DNA from: Ignelater luminosus
Lineage: Eukaryota; Arthropoda; Insecta; Coleoptera; Elateridae
Length of the DNA stretch: 64,000 bases
Direction: 5' to 3'
Assembly (NCBI GenBank): GCA_011009095.1
Contig: VTPC01091068.1
Coordinates: 337,138 to 401,137 of the forward strand
Below the pieces are notes generated by a model that made no database searches, was not told where the DNA came from, and was given only the letters and a program-made list of their open reading frames with translations. Positions 1 to 9,813 of the stretch are shown here, piece by piece. Within the stretch, counting starts at the first letter, position 1, and each line of letters opens with the position of its first letter. Position numbers and translations under genes: made by a program.

Positions 1-429
1 AAACACTCGTTAAGGGTTGCAGTCCTCAGCGGGAGTAACAGAATTTTAAAAGTTAGCAATTCGAGCTAGGATTATCTACCCATCATAAAACTTAGACAAC
101 CCTTTTGGGCAAGTTAGCAGTTCGGGTGCACCGAACTAAATAATTCGGTTACGTTTTTTGCTAGATGTATGTCAATAATTAGCATATATTATGTCTCTTG
201 ACAAGACACCTACGAAAATTTTGATTGACTATATTAAATCAAAACAATAGCCCTTATTTAACGTGATCCAGTTATAAAATGGCAAATATTACACTAGTAC
301 ACTTACCAAGAATAAGGAACAGGATCAAAAATTGCAGCAAACGTGGACGATACATTATGCCAAAATTTTATAATTTATTAGTAAATTAAAAATGATAGAA
401 GTAATAAATTGTAAGAGTAAAGATTCACT
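1..429. other. No gene seen; flank of a transposase relic
   Basis: AT-rich sequence without an open frame I can assign. It lies beyond the C-terminal end of the decayed transposase on the minus strand and may hold that element's terminal sequence, but I could not identify a terminal inverted repeat or target duplication. Confidence 0.4.
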
Positions 430-1765
430 TCAGCCGACCATCTTAGAGCTGCGTTAATATTTTTTTTAATATTTCATTTAAGGTCATCTTTGAATAATAG
501 ATTGTCTTTTGACATAATTTTTTAACTAACTATTGTCTGGAATCCCTCATTTTTTGAAAACACTAGTTGTTTTTTGTTTAATGACGTCACCGATATTCCC
601 TGGTACGGCATTTAGACATTTTAAAATTATTTACTAACTGCAATGCGTTGTTTAATGGCATCTCATGCTCTTCTAGTCCTGTGATTATTCGACTCATAAA
701 ATATATAAATTCGCCTTTAAAAACATTAAATTGCATTTTAATTCTTCCTTTTTTAAAAGTCTGGCATTTTTCGATAGCTGCACTGTTCTTACCTGTTAGG
801 TCAAAAACGGCAGTTTTAAAACTTTCATAAGTAGCATAATAAACAGCAGCATCTAGCCAAGTACCCCAATGGGTTAATACCGGTTGTGGAGGTAGTGGAG
901 TATTTGGGAATTTGTCTTTAAAATATTACACTCTTAACGGAGCTTTAACAAAAATCATCAAATTCTGTTTATACTATGAACTATGCAGGTAACATGAATC
1001 AGATTTTCGTAAAATATTTTCATATTAGAGCCTGCCTTTATCATATATGGAGCAGCGTCGCTGGTCATTAATAATATTTTCTGTTGGCACAGCTTCGGGT
1101 AAAAAAAAACTTACTAATGAATCTTGAATAAATTTAGATATAGTGTTGCTGTTGGTCTTTGCCAATTCTTTTGTACTTATCAAAAATCCTTTTGATGAAG
1201 TTTCTTCATTTAGCACTCCAATGATTAAATTGGCAATATAACGACCACAGGAATCAGTAGTTTTGTCTACACTCAGCCAAATGTAATTATTTCCAATTAT
1301 TTGCCTAATTTTTTTTAACATTTCAGTATTAACTGTACTAACATAATTTCTATGAATGGTACTTTCATCTGGAATTGATCGTTTACAATATTTTTCTAAG
1401 AAATTTTTAAATGTACTGTTTTGTAGTTTATTCAGAGGGATGTTTGACTTCAACATCATTTCACACAAATCTAATTTAAATCGTCTATTCTTGTTGTAAT
1501 AGAAGTTGATGCTAGAGCTGATTCAATGGTTACTTGTGTATTGGTTTGAGCTTTGAGTTTCTTTAATTTTTCTTGATGTTCAGAAGTATTTATGTGTTGA
1601 ATTATATTAAATTTTTTATCACTTGAAATCTGGATAATAAAAATTTATTTTAAATTGTAGAAATTATATTAATCTTAAAAAGCTTAGTTTTAACACAGGC
1701 TTGGCAAAATAAAAACCTGGATGGCCTTTAATCCATTCCTCCACAGTAGGTTTTACTTTCGGCAT
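430..1765 (-). pseudogene. Decayed BED-finger / CGGBP1-like (hAT-related) transposase relic
   Basis: The minus strand reads as a broken copy of the insect proteins annotated as CGG triplet repeat-binding protein 1-like, which derive from a hAT-type transposon. It starts at an ATG (1763-1765) with MPKVKPTVEEWIKGHPG. It continues through a frameshifted BED-type zinc finger (CQAC... then ...INTSEHQEKLKKLK) and a 147-codon open stretch (1025-1468) with LSVDKTTDSCGRYIANLIIG. After another frameshift come LLMTSDAAPYMIKAG and NLIHVTCIVHSINR. The C-terminal part (about 620-950) contains FPNTPLPPQPVLTHWGTWLDA and ALQLVNNF. At least two frameshifts and several in-frame stops (around 920-950) rule out a functional protein. 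The family assignment rests on motif recognition only. Confidence 0.7.
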
Positions 1766-2326
1766 TTTTTAAAATTAGATTTATACAGGCACACATATGC
1801 AAATAAACACAGTTTAGCACGGTTTAACAAACAACAAACGACTGAAATAAAATGTGTTGGAATTTCTTAACTTTTGTTCTGTATCTTTTATGAAAATCAA
1901 ACAACAAAGCTGACAGCTTGCTTTCCTGTCTGCCCATTTTTTGTCCCTTACAAACATGTGGAACAAATTCCTACAAAGGGCGACATATATATCTTAAAAT
2001 TGCTACTGGAAGTCCTTAAATCTCTATGAGAATGTCCACTAAATGCACCCGAACGTTATGCTGACAGCATAAAAGCATAAAAGCTAGATATCCGGTCTCT
2101 AAAGATTACATTACATTTTTTTGCAATAAAATTTTGAAGTGACCTTATAGGGAATTTTCTGTTTGTTTAGATTATAAGATGACCAATGTTCAAATTACTA
2201 GATGTTCTAATTAAAGTATAATCAAATTAAAGAGTTTGTACCATACATATTTTTTGCAGTTTATACATCAAGCAGATAAAATGGTTTTCAATAAATTAAA
2301 CTTCACTTTTCCATAACAGTAATATA
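1766..2326. other. Intergenic, nothing recognised
   Basis: This is the spacer between the transposase relic and the 3' end of ALG8. It is AT-rich with no open frame of note. It must contain the ALG8 3' UTR on the minus strand, but no strong minus-strand AATAAA was seen close to the stop. Confidence 0.4.
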
Positions 2327-4658
2327 TTATCTTTTCTTTTTCACAGTCTTAACAGGCATATCACATTTATTTAAAAAATATATATAATATTTTAACCAAG
2401 AATAAGTTACACCAAATGAACAATACACGGATGTTAACATTAGTGGTAAAAATGGTAAAGATGCTGATAAACTGAACATATGATGGAAAATATTTTCATA
2501 CAAAAACAATGGTATTAAACCAATCAAATACAAACTTTCTAACGAATTAAGTAATGGTAAACTATATTTACATAAATGCAATGGATACATTTTAAATAAA
2601 CTATAAAATGCATAACAAGAATATAAAACATACAATGTTACTTTGATTAATAGTAAAGAATTTGGAAATAAAAGTGGAAATAAGGAATAATGTCCAACAG
2701 TTGATAATAAAAGGAATGTTTTTGCATCACCAGCTTCCACTACACTTAAAATGCTGGAAAATAAAATTACCATCAATTATTCATTTCATACAATAAAACC
2801 TATTTGGTATCTAATCAAATAAGCCTACCTCAAAGGAATGATTGTCATTAATATAGCTTTCTCGTGAACATGCCACCCAAATAAAAATGATGTTAAACCA
2901 CATATAACCAGGCAACGTACAAAATTCAAAGCATTAGAACCTGAAGACCAAAGTTTGTATAAGGCTGGTAACATGGCTGTAGCAGTCAATACTATGGTAA
3001 GAAAAGGTTTTATATCAGGAAGAACTGTGTGAGAAACTTCTTGAACTAGTCCACCAGTCATTGTAGCTAAAGTATTATTGATATTTAATCCTATTGTTTT
3101 TCCTGTAACAGTACATGTTTATTAAAAATGTTAAAAGAAATTGTATTTTGATTTAAATTTGATAGTGAGTAATAATATGTGAGTGTAATAGTACTTCTTG
3201 TTATCATATCAGCTTCATAATAGCTTTTACTGTACAGTTTCTCAATACTTGTAAGAAAGGTATCAATAAATACATTTTAGAACATTGGACTCTAATAATT
3301 TTCAACTGCTATTCATTATGGTAAATAATTTTACATGTATTAAATTGTGTCTTTGTAACAGATTATTCCTGTGCCTTTTAAAGAGATAGAAATACCTCAC
3401 CTGCAACAATGGCTGCTTTATCCACTACATTGTAAATTGCCCAAATATTTGGTGCCCAATATGCATGACATAGTCCTCTTTTAAAGGGAAATAATCTTGA
3501 AATAACCTAAAATGTTTTATATCTGATATAGATTGACATCCATGCAATTATATAATTCTATCACTTACCTGCTGTATTTGATGTAAAAATGGCACAAAAG
3601 AAATTGCAAAAATTGAGATTACAACTGCTCCCAAACGAAATGTGTTTTTTACAGAGAAACTTTGGATTATATGTTTTAAATTAAATATGAACATTTTACT
3701 TGTAAAACAATAGTTTCTAAGTAAATATACAAAATATGCTGGCGCTACATATAAATATAAATGTTTCATATTAAGTAAAACTGTAAACCAACATGCTGCA
3801 CTTAAATATCGCTCCTAAAATATTAAACATCTTACTTATAAACACATTCTAGTTTTATGTTAAAAATTTTTAAAAACGGAAATTATTTACGATGATACAC
3901 AAAAGACACCTTAAACTGACAAATAAATTTAATATTTTGTAGATATTACCTTAAACATATTTGCTAATGACATCAATAATATTCCATACATAATTCCATT
4001 ATATTGAAAGTGGATATGGTCAACCATCAACAAACCAACATTAGCTAGTAACAATAATGGTAATACTACTTTTGCTCGCCAACTACTGTTAAATGCCAAA
4101 GTACATCTGCAAAAGATTTAAACTTACGTATTAAAGATTCAATAGATTTTTAGTAATGAATTATAAGTGGGAAAATAAAAGTGATTATATTGTATTGGAC
4201 AGAAGTTTCAAATAATCTGATAAACAAGAGTATTATTACCAAATTATAACACAGCAGTATACTTACTGATAAGTACCATAAGCAAAAACCACATCAGTGA
4301 CAATTACACTAAGTCTTTGAAAGAGGATTGTATTAAAAGAAGAATAATTATGATTATCCAATTTTAACATATTGATATCAAACCATTTTGCAAAATGACT
4401 TAGAAAATATTCAAACCAAGCAAAGAACGGTGGATAATCTAATGTCCATTCTGAAGAATCTTCAAAATACCATTTGCTTATAGGTAGATTGTGAGTAATT
4501 GCTAGCCAGTTTCTATGGACTTCAAAGTCAGTCGAATGACTACAAATTACATAAAATTTGCTTGATGAAATATTAGGGTATATTTATCAGAATACTTACT
4601 AAGATGGGATTAACAATAATTTCACGCATGATATAAACAGAAATGCGATTGAAATCAT
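2327..4658 (-). CDS. ALG8: ALG8, dolichyl-P-Glc:Glc1Man9GlcNAc2-PP-dolichol alpha-1,3-glucosyltransferase
   Basis: Adds the second glucose to the lipid-linked N-glycan precursor in the ER lumen, using dolichyl-phosphate glucose. Seven exons on the minus strand, in coding order: 4600-4658, 4267-4539, 3950-4106, 3569-3814, 3401-3506, 2829-3102, 2327-2753. They join to 513 aa, close to the usual length of about 520. All junctions are GT-AG and keep frame. The start is fixed by an in-frame stop two codons upstream. The diagnostic ALG6/ALG8 luminal loop is present: [20 protein letters not shown], then [18 protein letters not shown], and later [35 protein letters not shown] and [21 protein letters not shown]. 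The protein is polytopic and ends in a lysine-rich tail (VKTVKKKR) that could serve as an ER retention signal. [15 protein letters not shown] and the tryptophan at 'EWTLDYPP' favour ALG8 over its paralogue ALG6. No damage seen. Confidence 0.96.
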
Positions 4659-6067
4659 ATTTTATTTATCTAACCTCTAACATAACTACACCGTAGCCTG
4701 AGCGGTGTATCATAACCACACTCTTTTAAGTAATTCCTAACCTAGTGAATTTAAAAATCAAAATGACAGCGGTCAAAGCAAAAAAAGCAACGTTGCCAGA
4801 TCATCTGCATTACCTTGTAAGTATACAGAATGTTCATTGTCAATAAAAAGCTTATAAAAAGCTTTCACATTCCACCGATGATTAAATATTAGACAAAAAT
4901 TAAGCACTGTATCCTAACCACTTACAGCTTACCGTATTACATTTTCAATACCTGTCTGTAACATGTAATGCGGTATATATTATGTTTATACCTATACTAC
5001 TTCGCGTTTATATTAATATAATAATACAAACTTGAAAAGTGTCCATATAATGTGATAAACCTAGTTAAGGAGAATTAAGTATTGTTAAACTAACATTCTT
5101 TCAAGACATCATAAACTAGAACTACTGTTGCTAATCCAAAATTGTTATCCTATTGTATTCCATTGATTCCATTCCATTAGCTTATATAAAGTGTTTCTTG
5201 TTACATGTAACTGAGCACTGTACTGGTGAAAGAGTAATTTGTTACTGTCTAGTCATTGAATATAAACATCTTGAGCGTTTGTTCGTCTGCTGGTTTCAAT
5301 AATTTGTAATAAATGATTTCAGTATCTTTTATGTATACCTATGGCAATAACTGTTCATGTTTGCAAACTTCTCTGTGAAGTTGCAAGTGGTATGTGGTAG
5401 GTTTTGTTTACTTATGTTTTACACAGTTTCAATGAATGAATTTTATTCCTGCAATAAATCTGTTATGAATGTGAAAGCATGGTTTCCCCCTTGAAATGAT
5501 CTTTGATACTAGTTACAACCATAAACCTTCTGAGTGCATTAGTCATTAGGTACTGTTGTGTAATTCCCTCTGCAGAACAATAGTTAGTAGTCCCTGCTTC
5601 AAGTCCAGTTTACATTAGAACACAATCATCACTTTATTTATGACTCAGGAGTTTATGCAGACTGCTTTTTACAATTATCTCCATGGCAAACAATCACTCA
5701 GATGGCTGATTGCTATGCAATCACATTACTTTTTATTTAATGCACATTATGTAGAAATTCCCCATTATAAAATACTGCATGATCAGAAAGTTACTCTCGG
5801 TAATCTCTAACAAAACCCAAAATGGCATTTCTATCAAATTAATAAACTTCTAAATGTAAATGATTTTGTAATCAGTTAAAAATGTCTATTGAATTAGAAA
5901 ACCCAAAACCTTTTAGACATGTTTTTCATTTTAGTGCATTTACAGGCAAATTTAGTCACAAATAAATTGCTTACAAAATTCGAACTTATAGTTTCTAAAA
6001 CATAAGTAGGTACCCATGTGTAAAAAGGTGATACTTAAAGACATGCAGCAAAAACATACATAGACAA
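4659..6067. other. Intergenic between ALG8 and TMEM60
   Basis: About 1.4 kb of AT-rich DNA holding the ALG8 promoter/5' UTR side and, at its far end, the 3' end of TMEM60. I see no open frame, tRNA-like fold or transposon terminus in it. Confidence 0.4.
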
Positions 6068-6073
6068 TTTATT
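6068..6073 (-). promoter_or_regulatory. Poly(A) signal of TMEM60
   Basis: A canonical AATAAA on the minus strand about 20 bases past the TMEM60 stop codon. It implies a very short 3' UTR. Confidence 0.5.
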
Positions 6074-6093
6074 TTAATAACATTACATATACA

Positions 6094-6486
6094 TCAATAA
6101 TTATTTGTATTTTTAAATAATGTAAAAGACACATCAACAAGAAGTATAGGTAAAAGTATCCATAGTGGTATTAAAATATGGTATACTGATAAATTCAATG
6201 ATACATACTCCAATTTAAGACATATAACTATTTGAGTTGCGATTTTTAAGATAACTATCAGCACAAATAAATTGTTTTTATTCTTTGCTAAAGTCCTAAT
6301 GTTTTCATGTTTACAATGTATCACAATATTAAATAGGGCGTACACTAAAAGAATTGCATCGTAAACCCACAACGGAAGAAATATTATAAACCAATTCCAG
6401 TGAGTTCTTGATTCTAATCGTAAACACAATAATACGAAAAATACCAAGAGTATAAACCAGGTAAATAATGCTCGATGCATTACCAT
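6094..6486 (-). CDS. TMEM60: TMEM60, four-pass transmembrane protein 60
   Basis: A single-exon 130-aa protein, matching the length of vertebrate TMEM60 (about 133 aa). Four hydrophobic segments are visible at roughly residues 5-22, 31-53, 71-91 and 101-123. The family hallmark is the stretch HWNWFIIFLPLWVYDAILL, which matches the conserved PWNWFxIFxPxWxxD pattern. Later come CLKLEYVSLN and an IPLWILLP repeat of the same IPLW theme. The function of this conserved protein is unknown; it is presumably in an endomembrane. The first Met (MVMHRALFTW) is used. The second, two codons later, is also possible, and vertebrate copies show the same two-Met start. There are no introns, and the minus strand is shared with ALG8 1.4 kb away. 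Confidence 0.9.
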   Translation of the reverse strand: MVMHRALFTWFILLVFFVLLCLRLESRTHWNWFIIFLPLWVYDAILLVYALFNIVIHCKHENIRTLAKNKNNLFVLIVILKIATQIVICLKLEYVSLNLSVYHILIPLWILLPILLVDVSFTLFKNTNNY

Positions 6487-7894
6487 AATAGCAAGTTGAT
6501 TAAAAACTCTTCAAACACTAAACCACTTTGAATAATGATAAATCAATGTTGTTATTGTTTGTTTTACGCATTTGTTAAATGCATTGATTGTTTATGAACA
6601 TAAACAAACTTTGGTAAACCACTTCATAGCTTGTTTCAAAATACATACATCTCCATAAATTATCAATAATAGTTGCAACTATATTAAATTTTGCTGTAAA
6701 ATTTACGAAGGTAGTACATCAATAATAATAATAATAAACATTTTGCTTGTTTTTATTGGTTTTTATAGTTAATAGTATGGTTAATAAGAAATTGGAAACA
6801 ACTGGGAATTCTAGGGAATTAACAATTATTATTGTACAGGGCTAGGGTCAAACTTTTACCCACCTTTTACCTAATTGAAGTTGAAACCTTGAAAATTCTG
6901 TTGGCCTTCCTGTCGAATTTACTTTCTGTTTCACAGTGTTGCCAGGTAAGCCATTTTTCTGTCAAGTCTGGATTATTTAAAAGTGGTTTAGCGGTAAAAA
7001 TCCATTGTTTACCGCTTAGCAGAAAATCTAGCTTTTTAAAAAATTATGAGCCAGAAAACTAGCAGATTCTAAGTTTTCATGCTCATATATTACACAAAAC
7101 TTAACCAAACGGCGGCATTTCAGAAGTTAAGGATTTTTGTTTTTATATTATATTCCCTTCTAGTAGATTATTCTTTGACACTTCATACAGGGTCAAAAGT
7201 GCAATAAATTACATGTTTGCTAATTCTTTATTAGAAAGATTAACTGAATTATATTTTCAAGGTAAACTTTGCCCTGCAGAATCTGCAAAAGAGTTATTTA
7301 CGACTTCCTGTTTATTATAGTGAAAGAATAAGATAGATAACCCATTTAACTTTCGCCACTTATAGTTTTTTTTGGAAATTTCCAAATTTTATTTTTTCGA
7401 AAGTTTTTAATTATTTTTTTATCTTTATAGTTATATTTTCTATAAAAGTTAGTGCACTTTCGAGGTCAGTTTGTTGAATTATAAATCGTAGATATCAAAT
7501 TGTGCTTAAATGCAATTTCGTTTGAAACATTAAATTTTATTAGATGAAAATGCTTTTATATTTAAAAAAATAAATAAAAATAATCTATAAATAGCAAATA
7601 TTAGATGGGAAATGCGGATAATCGCACCATTCTTGGTAAAATTAATCGATATATGTACAACTCTTTAAAAACAGTTGGTAGTTTATGGATTATTTTTTAA
7701 AATTCTTTTAATGTACGATTGTTGGATTTAGAAGATTTTGACAGTTCCTAGCTTATTTGAATAATCACTTTCGCGGAATAGCGCAGCTGCGACCTGGCAA
7801 CACTGCTGTTTTACTTTAGTTTGCGTAACCTCAAATATTCATCATGTAAAGTTGCTACTGTAAATTAAAGGTTAGGAATAAAAAGTAAATTAAA
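6487..7894. other. Intergenic between TMEM60 and SMIM20 (divergent promoters)
   Basis: The two genes face away from each other, so both promoters should lie here. An AAT microsatellite sits near 6719-6737. No clear TATA box, open frame or mobile-element end was recognised. Confidence 0.4.
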
Positions 7895-9414
7895 ATGACA
7901 GTAGTGCTGAAAGGATGGAAGTACGGCGTTTTCATCGCAAGTATTGCAGGATTTACTACGTTAGCACTGTATCCTATTATTATACAGCCGATGATGAACC
8001 CTAATAAATATAGTAAGCTACTATTAATTTATCATCAATAATTTCTTTTTGTGTACCATTTCAATAATATTTTGTAAAAGAAGTACACATTTATTTTAAA
8101 ATATTCTCTGAATTGGTAATCGAGATTCCCAGTAAGTGTTGAGTGGATTCTAAATATAAAATCTAAATCCTTGTCTGTTGGTACATTGACACAAACTACT
8201 GTGATTGTAACCCAAGTCCCAACAAATCCCATTGCTGAGACCGTACTATATCTTTGCCCAATAAAACTACTATGATTGTAAACAAACAGATCTCAAGGCC
8301 GAGATTACACTATATCTTTGTCTAATAAGTGAAAGTTCTAATACAAAAGAAAGATGCTTGTTTAGAATATAAAACTGCAATGAAATATTTACAAATTGAA
8401 CACCTCAAATATGCAAACATGGAGCCACAATAACAGCTAGAGCTGACTTTTATATTGTCTTTTCTAATATGTAGACATTTTTAAAAAAACAAGTGCTTTA
8501 TCTGAAATACAACTGTATATCTGCAAATTTTTCTTATTTAGCCAACCTTTTAATTCTTGTGGTTTCTGGCATTCCTATTTAAATAATGATGACAAATTTA
8601 TTTAGTGTAGATAGTTTATGAGATTTCTGAATTTTTATGTGGTACCAAGAGGGTGTATGTAACATACCTATAGCAAATTTATTAACAGCAGCTTTTTATT
8701 TTTTGTTTCTAAAGTAAGACCATGCGTTATTTTAACTGTTATTTGTATTTTAGAAGAAATTCAACAACAAACTAGAGCAAGTATTCGACAAGAAGATGTT
8801 CAACCAGGAAGTAAGTGAGAAATTTTACATAACAGAAGTAGATAAATAAATTATTTGATTTGCACTAAGTAAAAAGGCATAGATTATGAAATTTCCCTAA
8901 CATGATGAAGATTTTAATTGTTTTGTGAATAATTTGCAGTTGCACAGCTGCTAATTAGTATCTTAGCTTTGCATTAGAAATCTTTGTTTAAATTTGAATT
9001 TAGAACTTTCCTCTTTTCTTTGCTTCGTTTACCTTGAACATATCAACTGATGTCATGTGTCAGCTATTACTAACTCCACTAGTTTTATGGGTGAAAAATC
9101 ATTTGAATTCTGACAATTTTTTTGTTACAGACCTAAAATCAGTCTTATGAATCCTTTCTGTCATAAAAAATAAAACAAAAGATTATGTCAAAGCAAACTA
9201 TCATGTAAAATAAGTTAGAATGGATTATCGAGTTTCCTGCTTGTTCTGTAATTATTAACCTCTTGTTGACTACAAAAATTCGGTTCTTCACCCATAATCA
9301 ACTTTGGTTGTCTTGTATGTATTTATTGTCAGTTTATTTCCATATTAATAATTTGTATTTTTTACAGATATGAAGGTTTGGACAGACCCATTTGATAGAA
9401 AGAAAAGTAATTAA
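7895..9414 (+). CDS. SMIM20: SMIM20 / MITRAC7, mitochondrial cytochrome c oxidase assembly microprotein
   Basis: A 73-aa single-pass protein in three exons: 7895-8012, 8754-8810 and 9368-9414. All junctions are GT-AG and phase-consistent. It has one hydrophobic helix (about residues 11-31, ending LYPIIIQPMM) followed by NKYKEIQQQTRASIRQEDVQ and the conserved C-terminal block MKVWTDPFDRK. These match SMIM20/MITRAC7 (family pattern FYPIYxxP...RAGIxQEDVQPxGxKVWSDPFGRK), an inner-membrane factor that stabilises newly made COX1 during complex IV assembly. In vertebrates the same precursor is also reported as the source of the phoenixin peptide. The corresponding segment is only partly conserved here, so I claim only the mitochondrial role. 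It is too small and too split to show as one long open frame. Confidence 0.93.
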
Positions 9415-9530
9415 TATTAGATTCACCAACAAAATACAATATTGACAACTAGTCAATTTTACTATCCTTGTAAAAACCTGTGATTTTAAGAGTTTTCAGT
9501 TTTCTGTTGCACTATCGATTTCACTGCATA

Positions 9531-9615
9531 ATTGGATGGAGTTAATAATCAAAGAACCAAGGGTCTGTGTACTTGAAGCTTTGGTGTTGGTTCCTTGGTC
9601 ATTAATGCTATCAAA
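9531..9615. repeat. Short hairpin mini-MITE, copy 1 (SMIM20 3' UTR region)
   Basis: An imperfect inverted repeat whose arms share AAAGAACCAA and, inverted, TTGGTTCCTTGGTCATTAA. The same hairpin sequence recurs at 11249-11327 in an intron of WDR45, so it is a repeat family of about 80 bp rather than a chance palindrome. Confidence 0.55.
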
Positions 9616-9714
9616 TCCTTTTGCAAGTAAAAATGTTTTATGTAATTTTACATACAGTGTATATACATTGTAAATAGATATGAATTGCGAATTGTTGATT
9701 GCTGTTTATTTTAA

Positions 9715-9720
9715 AATGTA
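9715..9720 (-). promoter_or_regulatory. Poly(A) signal of WDR45
   Basis: AATAAA on the minus strand about 95 bases past the WDR45 stop codon. Confidence 0.4.
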
Positions 9721-9763
9721 TAACTCAAACAAGTCACATAATACCAAAACATACTTTAATGTC

Positions 9764-9769
9764 AATAAA
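9764..9769 (+). promoter_or_regulatory. Candidate poly(A) signal of SMIM20
   Basis: A plus-strand AATAAA 350 bases past the SMIM20 stop; another is at 9806-9811. Both lie beyond the WDR45 poly(A) signal, so the two transcripts may overlap at their 3' ends. Confidence 0.4.
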
Positions 9770-9813
9770 ATACAAACAGCTTATCTTAATAATCTAGAAG
9801 TATACAATAAATA

